Below, piece after piece: positions 32,586 through 42,332 of a stretch of 64,000 bases of DNA. Source of the stretch: Nonomuraea guangzhouensis (GTDB lineage: Bacteria; Actinomycetota; Actinomycetes; Streptosporangiales; Streptosporangiaceae); the NCBI RefSeq assembly GCF_019396345.1, contig NZ_JAHKRM010000015.1:237642-301641 (forward strand), given 5' to 3'. Position numbers and translations under genes: made by a program. The number at the start of each line of letters is the position of its first letter. Positions within the stretch are counted from its first letter, which is position 1. Under the pieces are notes generated by a model. The model made no database searches. It was not told where the DNA came from and worked only from the letters and a program-made list of their open reading frames with translations.

Positions 32586-34057
32586 GGAACCCTCGCCTTG
32601 ATCTGGTAGCCGCCGCCGTCCCTTGGTCCCGCCCGCAGGGTGCCGCCGTAGAGCGCGAGCCGCTCCCGTAGCCCGATCAAACCCCTGCCCTGGCCGTCTC
32701 CGGCCACCATCGCCTGCCTGCCGCTGGTGTCGGTGGCATCGATCGCCTGTCGGCCGCCGGGGTCGGGGACGTCGATCGGCTGCCCGCTGCCGGGGTTGGG
32801 GACGTCGATCGGCTGCCCGCCGCCGGTGTCGGTGATCTCGATCTCCAGCCAGTCGCCGCTGTGGCCGATCGTGACGGACGCCGTCGCGCCGGCCGCGTGC
32901 TTGATCGTGTTGGTCAAGGCCTCCTGTACGACGCGGTAAACGGCCAAATCCACCCCCGGCGGCAGCGGGCCGGGCGGTGGAGCGACCTCGACGCTGACCG
33001 GAACTCCGGCCGCGCGAACCCGTTTGATCAAGGAGTCCAGCTGGTCGAGTCCCGGTTGGGGTTCGAGCCCGTCCGCGCCCGCCCGCGTGCTTTCCGGACC
33101 GGCGAGCAGGCCCATGACGTGGCGGAGTTCGGCCATGGCGGCCCGGCCGCCGGCTTCGACCGCCAGCATGGCCTGCTTCGACTGGGCCGGGGCCGTGTCC
33201 ATCACCTTGCGTGCCGCTCCGGCCTGGATCACCATCACGTTCACATTGTGGGTGACGACGTCGTGGAGTTCGGCGGCGATCCGGGAGCGCTCCACCTCGA
33301 CGGCCCTGCGCATGGCCTCCTCCTGAGCCTGCTGGAGCGCGGCGAACCGGCGACGGCCGGCGTCGAGCCGCTGCCTCCAGAACCGGCCGGAACTCGCGGC
33401 GACTCCGGCGCTCAGCAGCACCACGAACGGCCCCAGCCAGCTCGGCAACGGCGGTACGGAATCCTGGAAGGCCGCGCCGGCCAGGACGGTCGCGAGGACG
33501 AGACCGCCCATCGCCAGCGCCCGGTGCCGGCTGTGGGCCACGGCGCCATATGCGGCGATGGCGAACGTCAGCACGGTGATCCAGGTCGCGTCGTCATGGG
33601 TGGCCAACGCCGCGCCCAGCACCACCCAGAAGGTGACCAGCGGATAGAGCCGCCGCACCGCCAGCGGCAACGCGGTCAGCACCACCAGGAACGGAAGCGG
33701 GCCCGAACCTGCCGGGTCGGCGCCCGAACCTGCCGGGTCGTTCGCAGAGCCTGCTGGGGCGTCGGCGGCGGGATTGTCCGGCCGTATCGGACTGTCAGGC
33801 CGGACAGCGCTGCTCCGTGGCTGCGGAGCGGGCCGCAGCCGCAAGGGCGCTGTCAGGGAGGGTGGCTGCCCTTCGACGCGATGGAGACCACCGTCTGGCG
33901 TGCTGACCGTGGTCGCGGCCACCGCGACCACCGTCAGGACGATCGCGAGCAGCAGGTCGGCGAGGAGGGACCGGCGCGAGGGCCGGGCGGGCTTCTGCTC
34001 GGGGCGCAGCACATCCAGCCCGAGCTGCCACCATCCGCGTCGTTCGCTCACTGTCAC
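32576..34057 (-). CDS. HisKA_3 sensor histidine kinase with repeat-expanded ATPase domain
   Basis: 493 residues: several N-terminal membrane helices, a dimerisation/phospho-acceptor segment (RSRIAAELHDVVTHNVNVMVI with the His), and a GHKL ATPase (N-box QEALTNTIKHA, then DTGGG, later GRGLIGLRERL). Between the last two motifs, in the ATP lid, lies a four-fold 11-residue repeat of type GSGQPIDVPDP, encoded by 33-bp units at about 32701-32830. A Pro/Asp/Gly repeat also sits before the second helix group. Partner of the downstream regulator. Confidence 0.92.
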   Translation of the reverse strand: MTVSERRGWWQLGLDVLRPEQKPARPSRRSLLADLLLAIVLTVVAVAATTVSTPDGGLHRVEGQPPSLTAPLRLRPAPQPRSSAVRPDSPIRPDNPAADAPAGSANDPAGSGADPAGSGPLPFLVVLTALPLAVRRLYPLVTFWVVLGAALATHDDATWITVLTFAIAAYGAVAHSRHRALAMGGLVLATVLAGAAFQDSVPPLPSWLGPFVVLLSAGVAASSGRFWRQRLDAGRRRFAALQQAQEEAMRRAVEVERSRIAAELHDVVTHNVNVMVIQAGAARKVMDTAPAQSKQAMLAVEAGGRAAMAELRHVMGLLAGPESTRAGADGLEPQPGLDQLDSLIKRVRAAGVPVSVEVAPPPGPLPPGVDLAVYRVVQEALTNTIKHAAGATASVTIGHSGDWLEIEITDTGGGQPIDVPNPGSGQPIDVPDPGGRQAIDATDTSGRQAMVAGDGQGRGLIGLRERLALYGGTLRAGPRDGGGYQIKARVPWT

Positions 34058-34294
34058 GGATGCATTGTCCCGACCGCACGGTACGTCCCGCGTCAGCCTC
34101 GGTGACCGGGCCCGACGTCCTCCAGGAGTACATCTCAGGGATGACCCGGCCGGCGGTCGTCCTCAAGAAGGGGCCGATATCGGCAGGACAGCCGACGCGG
34201 GCGAATCTCCTGCGCGCATAGCTTGCTTGCTGCCATCGGCCGCCCGTGGAGACTCCATCGAGGCGGCCGCTCCGATCAGAAAGGACAACAGTTC

Positions 34295-35581
34295 ATGGGT
34301 TATGCGCGGAAAACAGGGCATCGGGGCGTCACCGCCGTCGCGGCTCTGCTCGCCTTCGTGGGCGCCACCTCCTGCGCCCCCGCGTCCGCGGCCGGCCCGC
34401 TCCGATCCGACGGGCCCTCGCGTACGCCGTCCGCCGCCTCTGCCAGGCTCGCCTCCGCTGGGCCCTCGCGCACGCCGTCGTCCGCCTCCAGCCGGCCCGC
34501 CTCCGCCGGTCTGGCGTCCCTCCGCGGCGGCGCGCCGTACCTCCCCAAACCGACCGGATCCCAGCCGGTCGGCACCACGTCCCTGTACCTCAAGGACACC
34601 TCCCGCGCCGACCCCTGGGTGCCCAGCGTGAAGGCGAGGGAACTCATGATCTCCCTGTGGTACCCGGCGAGATCCCGTGGCGGGAAGACAGCCCCGTACA
34701 TGACTCCCAAGGAATCAGAACTTCTCATGAAGGACGGGGGGATAACCGATCTGCCGCCCGACCTGCTCAGCAAGACGCGAACCAACGCGACCATCGACGC
34801 GAAACCGGCGGGTCATCGGCGCGGACTGCCGCTGGTGGTGCTCTCCACCGGCTTCACCGAGCCCCGGAGCTCGCTCACCGCACTGGCCGAGGACCTGGCG
34901 AGCAGAGGGTTCGCGGTGGTCTCCATCGGCCACACGTACGAGACCGCGACGAGTTTCCCCGGCGGACGGATCACCACCTGTGTGGCATGCCAGGTCAAGA
35001 AGAAGGACCAGACCTTCTGGGACAAGGTTGGGGCGACCAGGGCGGCCGACGTCTCCTTCGTGCTGGACGAGCTGACGCGCGCACACTCCACATGGAAGAT
35101 CGACCCAGCCAGGATCGCGATGGCCGGTCACTCGGCGGGCGGCGCGAGCGCTGTGGGGGCCATGCTCAAGGACTCGAGGGTACGCGCGGGGATCGACATC
35201 GACGGCACCGCGTTCGTCCCGGTTCCGGAGAGCGGGTTGGCGCGGCCGTTCCTCTTCCTGGGCACGCAGGCGAAACACAGCCCGGGCGGAGACGTCACGT
35301 GGGACGCCGCCTGGAAGAACCTGGCGGGGTGGAAGCGCTGGCTCGTGGTGGCGGGGGCGGAGCACGTCTCGTTCACCGACATCGCCGTGCTGGGCGAACA
35401 GATCGGCATCTACCGGAACACCGCCCTGCCCCCTGCCCGTTCCATGGAGATCACCCGCACATACGTGGCGGCGTTCTTCGACCTGCACCTGCGCGCGAAG
35501 CCGCAGCCGCTGCTCAACGGGCCGTCATCACGTTTCCCCGCGGTCAAGCTGTGTGACGTCGAGCAGAAGACGTGCGCTTAG
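34295..35581 (+). CDS. Secreted alpha/beta-hydrolase (PAF-acetylhydrolase/lipase-like)
   Basis: 428 residues. A signal peptide (hydrophobic core TAVAALLAFVGA) precedes a Ser/Ala/Pro-rich linker with a duplicated GPSRTPS-type unit. The catalytic domain has the nucleophile elbow GHSAGG, an oxyanion-type VLSTGF, and C-terminal GAEHVSFTD with the likely His. It resembles platelet-activating-factor acetylhydrolase-like esterases of actinomycetes. ATG 34295 is preceded by AAAGGA at 34279-34284. Confidence 0.88.
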   Translation: MGYARKTGHRGVTAVAALLAFVGATSCAPASAAGPLRSDGPSRTPSAASARLASAGPSRTPSSASSRPASAGLASLRGGAPYLPKPTGSQPVGTTSLYLKDTSRADPWVPSVKARELMISLWYPARSRGGKTAPYMTPKESELLMKDGGITDLPPDLLSKTRTNATIDAKPAGHRRGLPLVVLSTGFTEPRSSLTALAEDLASRGFAVVSIGHTYETATSFPGGRITTCVACQVKKKDQTFWDKVGATRAADVSFVLDELTRAHSTWKIDPARIAMAGHSAGGASAVGAMLKDSRVRAGIDIDGTAFVPVPESGLARPFLFLGTQAKHSPGGDVTWDAAWKNLAGWKRWLVVAGAEHVSFTDIAVLGEQIGIYRNTALPPARSMEITRTYVAAFFDLHLRAKPQPLLNGPSSRFPAVKLCDVEQKTCA

Positions 35582-35690
35582 CCCCCTAACCGACCCCTCC
35601 GCGCCCCCTAAATATCCCGAATTCGCTGGCCGAAATCACCTCAGGCGTCCTGTCATGGAAGTCGCCGAGGGGAACGAGGGGTGCTGTGCC

Positions 35691-38045
35691 ATGCGGAGAC
35701 GCCTGCGTGCCGGAGTGGCGCTGGTCGCCGGACTCGTGGTGAGCCTGACGGCGCCGTCCGTCGCGGCACAGTCGCGGCAGGCCACGGAGCAGTACGTCCC
35801 GGGGCTCCGGCAGCCGGTCGAGCTGCTGGTGGACCAGTGGGGTGTGCCGCACATCTACGCCCAGAACACCGACGACCTCTTCCTCGCCCAGGGATTCAAC
35901 GCCGCCAGGGACCGGCTGTTCCAGATCGACCTCTGGCGGCGGCGCGGACTGGGCGAATTGTCAGCGGTGTTCGGCTCCGCCTACGTGGAGCAGGACAGAG
36001 CGACGAGGATGTTCCTGTACCGCGGAGACATGGACCGGGAATGGTCGAGCTACGGCCCCGGAGCGAAACAGGCCGCGACCCGTTTCACCGACGGCATCAA
36101 CGCCTACGTACGGTGGCTCGCGGCGAATCCGGAGAGCATGCCGCCCGAGTTCCAGCAGCTCGAGTACGCGCCCGCGCTCTGGCGGCCGGAGGACGTGGTG
36201 CGGATCAGAAGCCACGGCATCTCCAAGAACGTCTTCAGCGAGGTCCTCCGATCGCTCCTCGTCTGCGCGGGGGGCATCAAGGCCGCCGGATCCCTGTGGC
36301 AGCTGGAACCCGCATGGACCGTAGCCCTGCCCAAGGGACTCGACCCCTGCGCCGTGCCCGTGGACGTGCTGCGGACGTACGACCTGGCCACGCGGGGGGT
36401 GGTCGTCCAAAACGGCACGTTACGCCAAGCCCCCGCCGACCCCGCGGGCACTGAAGGCAGCAACGCCTGGGCGATCTCGCCGGGCCGGTCCACCACGGGC
36501 CGCCCGATCCTGGCCAGCGACCCGCACCGGTCGCTGACCGCGCCCTCGCTGCGCTACCTGGCCCATCTGTCGGCCCCCGGGCTCGACGTCATCGGGGCCG
36601 GTGAACCCGCGCTTCCGGGAATCTCGATCGGGCACAACGGCACCGTCGCGTTCGGCCTGACCATCTTCGGCACCGACCAGGAGGACCTCTACGTCTACCA
36701 GCTCGACCCCGACGACCCGGGCAGGTACCGGTACGGCGACGGCTGGGAGCGCTTCAGGACGACGACCGAGCAGGTGCCCGTCGCGGGCGGCGCGCCGGTC
36801 GAGGTGGAGCTGCCCTTCACCAGGCACGGCCCCGTGCTCAAGATCGACCGGCAGCGCAACCTCGCGTACGCCCTGCGCACCACCTGGCTGGAGCCCGGCA
36901 CGTCGCCCTATTTCGGCAGCCTGACGTACATGGGCGCCCGCGACTTCACGCAGTTCGCCGCGGCCATGAGCACCTGGGGCGGGCCACCCGAGAACCAGGT
37001 TTACGCCGATAAATCGGGCAATATTGGTTGGGTGCCGGGCGGCCTCACTCCCAAGCGCACCGGCTACGACGGCCTGTTGCCCGTCCCGGGCGACGGCCGC
37101 TACGAATGGGACGGTTTCTACGACGGCGCCCGCCTGCCCCGCTCCTACAATCCGCGCCGGGGCCTGGTCACCTCGGCGAACGAGTTCGACCTGCCCGCGA
37201 ACCACCCCGTGCAGGTGGGGTACGAGTGGGATCCGCCCTACCGCAAACAGCGGATCGACGAGGTGCTCGCGTCGAGCCCGCGCAGTTCGGTCGCGAACTC
37301 GATCCGCCTCCAGGCCGACAAGGTGTCCAAGCCCGCCCAGCGGATCGTACGCGTGCTCGCCGGTCTGACGAGCACGGATCCGGACACCGCGCGGGCGCTG
37401 GAGCTGCTCCGGTCCTACGACGGGGCGGCGGAGGCGGACTCGCCGGCGGCGGCCCTGTTCGAGTCGTGGTTCTCGCGGCAGCTCGTGCCGGCCTTCCGCC
37501 GCGCGGTGCTGCCGCCGGCGGTGGCGGACTTCATCCCGGTCACCGATGCCCGCCTGCTGGTCGACGCGCTGGAGAACCCGGAACGCTGGTTCGGCTCCGG
37601 AGGGAAGGCCGCGCGGGACGACCTGCTGGCCACGACCCTGGCCGCCGCCTACCGCGAGGTCGCCGGGCGGCTCGGTGCCGACCCGCGAGTGTGGAAGTGG
37701 GGCGCGCTGCAGTACACCGAGTTCGCCGGTCCTGTCGGCGCGAACGTGGGTCCCTTCCCCCGGGGCGGCTCGGCGTACACGGTGGACGCCTCCACCTACG
37801 ACTCGGCCACGTACCGGCAGTCGTCCGGAGCGTCGTTCAAGATGGTGCTCGACGTCGGTCAGTGGGACAACTCCCGCGCGGTCAACGCTCCCGGCCAGTC
37901 CGGCGATCCGCGGAGCCCGCACTACCGGGACCTGGCCGAACGCTGGAGGTCAGGCGAGTACTTCCCGCTGCTGTACAGCCGCGCCCAGGTGGACCGGTAC
38001 GCCGCGATCAGGATCACGCTGCGGCCGGGTGGACCCGCGCGCTAG
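35691..38045 (+). CDS. Penicillin-acylase-family (Ntn-hydrolase) enzyme
   Basis: 784-residue secreted S45 peptidase/acylase. After a signal peptide (about 1-27) comes the alpha chain with DQWGVPHIYAQN. The autocleavage site is EG-SNAW, with nucleophile Ser257 becoming the N-terminus of the beta chain. Beta-chain segments ASDPHRSLTAPS and SIGHNGTVAFGLT are family blocks. Such enzymes hydrolyse cyclic lipopeptides, acyl-homoserine lactones or beta-lactams; the substrate is unknown. ATG 35691 is chosen because the signal peptide begins there. Confidence 0.93.
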   Translation: MRRRLRAGVALVAGLVVSLTAPSVAAQSRQATEQYVPGLRQPVELLVDQWGVPHIYAQNTDDLFLAQGFNAARDRLFQIDLWRRRGLGELSAVFGSAYVEQDRATRMFLYRGDMDREWSSYGPGAKQAATRFTDGINAYVRWLAANPESMPPEFQQLEYAPALWRPEDVVRIRSHGISKNVFSEVLRSLLVCAGGIKAAGSLWQLEPAWTVALPKGLDPCAVPVDVLRTYDLATRGVVVQNGTLRQAPADPAGTEGSNAWAISPGRSTTGRPILASDPHRSLTAPSLRYLAHLSAPGLDVIGAGEPALPGISIGHNGTVAFGLTIFGTDQEDLYVYQLDPDDPGRYRYGDGWERFRTTTEQVPVAGGAPVEVELPFTRHGPVLKIDRQRNLAYALRTTWLEPGTSPYFGSLTYMGARDFTQFAAAMSTWGGPPENQVYADKSGNIGWVPGGLTPKRTGYDGLLPVPGDGRYEWDGFYDGARLPRSYNPRRGLVTSANEFDLPANHPVQVGYEWDPPYRKQRIDEVLASSPRSSVANSIRLQADKVSKPAQRIVRVLAGLTSTDPDTARALELLRSYDGAAEADSPAAALFESWFSRQLVPAFRRAVLPPAVADFIPVTDARLLVDALENPERWFGSGGKAARDDLLATTLAAAYREVAGRLGADPRVWKWGALQYTEFAGPVGANVGPFPRGGSAYTVDASTYDSATYRQSSGASFKMVLDVGQWDNSRAVNAPGQSGDPRSPHYRDLAERWRSGEYFPLLYSRAQVDRYAAIRITLRPGGPAR

Positions 38046-38056
38046 CTTCGCGTGTC

Positions 38057-38632
38057 ATGGCGTTCAATCACAATGATCACTATCATCCGCTGCTGCTCAA
38101 GCAGATCCCGGAAGGGGCCGGTACCGCCCTGGACGTCGGCTGTGGGACCGGCCGGTTCGCTCGTCTCCTGGCCGGGCGGGGGCTCGAAGTGGACGCGATC
38201 GATTCGTCCCCGGAAGCCATCGAGATGGCCCGCTCGCTCCCGGGATCCGTACGGTACGAGCAGGCCGACATCGCCCTGGCCGAGCTGCCGAGCGGCCGGT
38301 ACGACTTCGTCTCGTGTCTGGCGAGCATCCACCATGTGCCGTTCGAGACGGTGAGCCTGTTGCGTGGCTCGCTCGCTCCCGGTGGGGTGCTGGCGATCCT
38401 CGGCTGCTACCGGGAGAGCACACCGGCGGATTACGCGACGAGCCTGTGCGCGGTGCCGGTGAACGCGGTCGCGCGCCTGCTGTCGAGGACCGGTGCGAAA
38501 GAGGAGGAGATGGTGGTCGCCAAGGCGATGATGACCTTGCCGGAGATCAAGGCGGAGGCGGCGACGCTGCTTCCCGGAGCCTCGATCCGCCGCCTCCTGT
38601 TCTGGCGCTACCTGCTGGTTTACCGGGCGTGA
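38057..38632 (+). CDS. Class I SAM-dependent methyltransferase
   Basis: 191 residues. The SAM motif is ALDVGCGTGRFARLLAGRGLEVDAIDSS, with post-motif VSCLASIHHVPF. The N-terminus NHNDHYHPLLL is typical of a group of actinomycete small-molecule methyltransferases. The substrate is unknown. Its start is 11 bases after the acylase stop, so it may be cotranscribed. Its last 86 bases overlap, on the opposite strand, the end of the aldo/keto reductase gene. Confidence 0.88.
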   Translation: MAFNHNDHYHPLLLKQIPEGAGTALDVGCGTGRFARLLAGRGLEVDAIDSSPEAIEMARSLPGSVRYEQADIALAELPSGRYDFVSCLASIHHVPFETVSLLRGSLAPGGVLAILGCYRESTPADYATSLCAVPVNAVARLLSRTGAKEEEMVVAKAMMTLPEIKAEAATLLPGASIRRLLFWRYLLVYRA

Positions 38633-39515
38633 GAGCCCGCCAGAGGGCCTCGGGTATGGGATGGTCCAGGGCGGTGAGGTTGGTGGTGATCTGGGCTGGT
38701 TCGTGGGCGCCCACCAGGATGGAGTGGACCGCCGGGTGCTGGAGGGGGAACTGCAGGGCCGCGGCCGTCAGCGGGACGTCATGGTCCTGGCACGCCGCGG
38801 CGATCCGCTGGACCTCCGGTGAAGCAGAGTCCGGGGGCGGGCTGGTCAGGTGGCCGCGATGCAGGAGGCTGGCCGCGACGACCGGGATGGCCCGCTCCTG
38901 GCACAGGGGTAACAGCTCCTCGAACGCCGACCGGCGCAGCAGCGTGCACTGGTTGGCGGCGAGCAGGAGGTCGGGGTCGGCGTGCTTGACGAAGTCGACG
39001 AGCATCCGCGACTGGTTCATGCCGACGCCGATCGCCCGCACCACGCCCTGGGCGCGCAGGTCCGCCAGGGCGGGGTACGCCTCGTCCAGAGCCTGCGGCC
39101 AGTGGTGGTCGGGGTCGTGGATGAGCAGGATGTCGATCCGGTCCAGGCCGAGGCGGTCCAGGGAGTCCGAGACGCTGCGCAGGACGCCGTCGCGGGTGAA
39201 GTCCCACTCGACATGGTGGTCGTCGGGGACCGCGAAGATGCTCGCCTCACGCGACCCGCTGGAGCCGGGCTTCACCAGCCGGCCGACCTTGGTCGACAGG
39301 AGGTAGTCCGACCGGGGGCGGGAGCGCAGGGCCCGGCCCAGGCGCCGCTCCGCCAGGCCGAGGCCGTAGAAGGGGGCGGTGTCGAAGTAGCGGATCCCGG
39401 CCGCCCAGGCCGTGTCGATCACGGCCTGGGCCTGGGCGTCGGAGATGGGCTGGAGGTAGTTGCCCAGGGGTCCGCCGCCCAGGCCCACCCTGGGGAGGGC
39501 GAGTGAGGGAGTCAC
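38547..39515 (-). CDS. Aldo/keto reductase (fucose/aldose dehydrogenase-like)
   Basis: 322 residues of the AKR fold. Active-site residues are Asp and Tyr in FDTAPFYG, Lys in LLSTKVG and His in LLIHDPDHHW. It resembles D-threo-aldose/L-fucose dehydrogenases. It is last in the six-gene operon that begins with alpha-L-fucosidase, so oxidation of released L-fucose is a reasonable but unproved role. The tail after LTPGKPAGSA is low complexity and antisense to the methyltransferase; the original stop may have been lost. Confidence 0.85.
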   Translation of the reverse strand: MTPSLALPRVGLGGGPLGNYLQPISDAQAQAVIDTAWAAGIRYFDTAPFYGLGLAERRLGRALRSRPRSDYLLSTKVGRLVKPGSSGSREASIFAVPDDHHVEWDFTRDGVLRSVSDSLDRLGLDRIDILLIHDPDHHWPQALDEAYPALADLRAQGVVRAIGVGMNQSRMLVDFVKHADPDLLLAANQCTLLRRSAFEELLPLCQERAIPVVAASLLHRGHLTSPPPDSASPEVQRIAAACQDHDVPLTAAALQFPLQHPAVHSILVGAHEPAQITTNLTALDHPIPEALWRALTPGKPAGSARTGGGGSRLREAASPPPP

Positions 39516-39524
39516 CGTGTGCCG

Positions 39525-40508
39525 CTACGCATCGACACCTGCTTCCTTGATGGCCCGGTCGATCTGGGCCAGTTCGTCAGTGGTGAAGTCGAGCCGGTCG
39601 ACGGCCGCGACGTTCGCCGCGAGCTGCTCGGGGCTCGACGCGCCCACCAGCACCGACGTGATGCGCGGGTCCCGCAGCGCCCACGCCAGCGCCAGCTGGG
39701 CCACCGTCTGCCCGCGGGCCGAGGCGAGCTCGCCCAGCGCGCGGACGAACGTCAGCACCTCGGGCGTGACCCGGTCGGCCGTGAGGAAACGGCCCTCGGC
39801 CGCCCGCGAGTCGGCCGGGATGCCGTTCAGGTAGCGGTCGGTGAGCAGGCCCTGGGCCAGCGGCGAGTACACCACGCAGCCCATGCCCTCGCGCTCCAGC
39901 ACGCCCAGCAGCGACTCCTCGATGCCGCGCCTGATCATCGAGTACACCGGCTGGTGCACCACCAGCGGGGTGCCCAGGTCACGGGCCAGCCGGGCGGCCT
40001 CCGCCGTACGTTCGGGGGAGAAGTTGGAGACCCCGACATAGAGGACGCGGCCGGTGCGCACCATGTGGTCGAGGGTGCTCACCTGCTCTTCCAGCGGCGT
40101 GGCGTCGTCGTCGCGGTGCAGGTAGAAGATGTCCACGAAGTCGAGGCCGAGCCGGTCCAGCGAGCGGTCGAGCGTGGCGAGCAGGTGCTTGCGCGAGTTG
40201 CCCTTGCCGTAGGGGCCGTCCCACATGGGGTTGCTGCCCTTGGTGGTGACGACGATCTCGTCACGGTGACCGCGCAGGTCCTGGCGGAAGATCGTGCCGA
40301 ACGTCGACTCGGCGGCACCGAGCGGCGGACCGTACCTGTCGGCGATGTCGAAGTGGGTGATGCCGAGGTCGAGCGCCTTGTGCAGGATCGCGCGCTGGCT
40401 GTCGAGCGGCTTGCCGCCGCCGAAGTTGTGCCACAGGCCCAGCGAGACCGCGGGGAGTTGCAGGCCGCTGCGGCCACACCTTCTGTACGGCTGACGTTCG
40501 TAATTCAA
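39525..40508 (-). CDS. Aldo/keto reductase (L-glyceraldehyde 3-phosphate reductase type)
   Basis: 327 residues, AKR14/YghZ-like. Active-site Asp-Tyr are in FDIADRYGPPLG, Lys in VVTTKGS, and His in DIFYLHRDD. VGVSNFSPE, YSPLAQGLLTDRYL and C-terminal SVLVGASSPEQL complete the fold. Family members reduce L-glyceraldehyde 3-phosphate, methylglyoxal or other aldehydes. Its position between the sugar transporter and the fucose-type reductase suggests handling of lactaldehyde or related products. Confidence 0.88.
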   Translation of the reverse strand: MNYERQPYRRCGRSGLQLPAVSLGLWHNFGGGKPLDSQRAILHKALDLGITHFDIADRYGPPLGAAESTFGTIFRQDLRGHRDEIVVTTKGSNPMWDGPYGKGNSRKHLLATLDRSLDRLGLDFVDIFYLHRDDDATPLEEQVSTLDHMVRTGRVLYVGVSNFSPERTAEAARLARDLGTPLVVHQPVYSMIRRGIEESLLGVLEREGMGCVVYSPLAQGLLTDRYLNGIPADSRAAEGRFLTADRVTPEVLTFVRALGELASARGQTVAQLALAWALRDPRITSVLVGASSPEQLAANVAAVDRLDFTTDELAQIDRAIKEAGVDA

Positions 40509-40511
40509 AAC

Positions 40512-41423
40512 TTACCTTCCAGCGATTCCGGTGAGCGTGACGCCCCGGATGAACGTTTTCTGGGCCAGGAAGAAGACGATGAGTATGGGCATCATAGAGA
40601 TGATCGAGACGGCCATCATCTGGTTGTACTGGGTGACGTACACGCCGTTGAACATGCCCAGCCCCTGCGCGAGGGTGATCTTGTCCACGGTCCGCAGGTA
40701 GATGGAGTTCTCCAGATACTGGTTCCAGTTCCCGACGAAGGAGAACAGGCAGATCGCCGCGATCGCCGGCCTGGCCAGCGGCAGCATGACACTCCACAGG
40801 ATGCGCAGCTCCGAGGCGCCGTCGATGCGGGCGGCGTCGATGAGCTCCTGCGGGATCGTGGTGAAGAACTGCCGCAGCAGGAAGATGTAGAGCGCCACGC
40901 CGAAGAACTCCGGCACGATCAGCGGCAGATAGGTGTCCACCCAGCCGAGCTTGGAGAACATGATGAACTTCGGCACCAGGGTGATCTCGCGCGGGATCAT
41001 CATGGTCGCCATCAGCGCGCCGAACATGAGGGTGGCCGCCGGCGCCCGCATCCTGGCGAAGGCGTAGGCGGGCAGCACGCAGGAGAGCAGGTTGCCGGCC
41101 ATGGACAGCCCGGTGATCACGATGGTGTTCACCAGGAACCTGGTGAACGGCAACGAACCCGACCAGCCCTTGACGTAATTCTCGAAGTGGAAGGCGTCAG
41201 GCAGCCACTGCGGCGGGAAAGCCAGGTTGTCCGCGTCGGACTTCAGCGAGGTCGTCAGCATCCACAGGAACGGCAGCAGGAACACCGCCGAGCTGACGGC
41301 GAGCAGCACATAGGCGCCGGTGCGCCGGATCCGCCTGATCCGATCGGCCTGCTCCGAGGTCAGGGGCCTCCCCGGCCTGGTGCGCGCGGGCGCCCGATCA
41401 TGCGCCGCGGTCTCGACGAGCAT
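40512..41423 (-). CDS. Carbohydrate ABC transporter permease (MalG type)
   Basis: 303 residues with six predicted membrane helices and the EAA-loop DAARIDGASELRILWSVMLPLARPA that contacts the ATPase. Type CUT1. It lies 3 bases upstream of the aldo/keto reductase and 9 bases behind the MalF-type partner, within the fucosidase operon. No ATPase subunit is encoded nearby; a shared MsiK-type ATPase is likely, as in many actinomycetes. Confidence 0.93.
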   Translation of the reverse strand: MLVETAAHDRAPARTRPGRPLTSEQADRIRRIRRTGAYVLLAVSSAVFLLPFLWMLTTSLKSDADNLAFPPQWLPDAFHFENYVKGWSGSLPFTRFLVNTIVITGLSMAGNLLSCVLPAYAFARMRAPAATLMFGALMATMMIPREITLVPKFIMFSKLGWVDTYLPLIVPEFFGVALYIFLLRQFFTTIPQELIDAARIDGASELRILWSVMLPLARPAIAAICLFSFVGNWNQYLENSIYLRTVDKITLAQGLGMFNGVYVTQYNQMMAVSIISMMPILIVFFLAQKTFIRGVTLTGIAGR

Positions 41424-41432
41424 CGGCGTACC

Positions 41433-42332
41433 TCACTTGAACTCGTAGTGCACCCAGCGCCTGGCCAGGCTGAACTGGATCGCGGTTACGGCGATGACCA
41501 GCACGAACATCGCCCACGACAGCGTGGCCGCGTACCCCATGTCGAAGTAGACGAAGGCGTGCCGGTAGATGTAGAGGCCCAGCACCATCGTGGCGTTGCC
41601 GGGGCCGCCCTCGGTCATGACGAGGATGAGCACGTAGCTCTGCAGCGCGGCGATGAACCCGGTCACCACGTTGAAGAAGATGACCGGCGACATCATCGGC
41701 ACCGTCACGCTCCAGAACCGGCGCCACCACCCGGCGCCGTCGATCTCGGCCGCCTCGTAGAGCGTCTTCGGGATGCCCTGCAGTCCGGCCAGGTAGATGA
41801 CGATCGTGTTGCCCGCGCCCCACACGCTCATCAGCACGAGCCCGGGGATGGCCCACTCCTGCGAGGCCAGCCACCCGGGGCCCTGGATGCCGATGGAGGC
41901 CAGCACCTTGTTGATCAGGCCGTAGTCGGGGTGCAGGATGTTCAGCCACAGCAGCGCGGTGGCCAGGCCCGACACCACCGACGGCAGGTACATCACGGTA
42001 CGGAACAGGCCCTGGAAACGCAGCGGCTGGTTGAGCAGCAGCGCCAGCAGGAACGTGAACGTCACGCCGAGCGTCACCGCGCCCACGCCGTACTCCACGG
42101 TGTTCCCGATCGACTCCCAGAACTCGGGGTCGTTGAACATGCGCTCGTAGTTGGCCAGGCCCACCCAGGTCGGCGCCTGGAGCAGGTTCCACTTCATGAA
42201 GCTGAGCACCACTGCGGCCAGGATCGGGCCCACGCTGAAGAGCACGAACCCGATCGTCCACGGCGAGGTGAACAGGTAGAAGCGCCGCGCCTCCCTGCGG
42301 GCCAGAGTGCCGCCGGCGCTCACCGCGGTCAT
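41433..42332 (-). CDS. Carbohydrate ABC transporter permease (MalF type)
   Basis: 299 residues with six membrane helices and the EAA-loop EAAEIDGAGWWRRFWSVTVPMMSP. The N-terminal FYLFTSPWTIGFVLFSVGPI is typical of CUT1 permeases. ATG 42332 overlaps the stop of the substrate-binding protein gene (ATGA). The frame stays open upstream, antisense-free but without homology, so the longer form is rejected. Confidence 0.93.
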   Translation of the reverse strand: MTAVSAGGTLARREARRFYLFTSPWTIGFVLFSVGPILAAVVLSFMKWNLLQAPTWVGLANYERMFNDPEFWESIGNTVEYGVGAVTLGVTFTFLLALLLNQPLRFQGLFRTVMYLPSVVSGLATALLWLNILHPDYGLINKVLASIGIQGPGWLASQEWAIPGLVLMSVWGAGNTIVIYLAGLQGIPKTLYEAAEIDGAGWWRRFWSVTVPMMSPVIFFNVVTGFIAALQSYVLILVMTEGGPGNATMVLGLYIYRHAFVYFDMGYAATLSWAMFVLVIAVTAIQFSLARRWVHYEFK

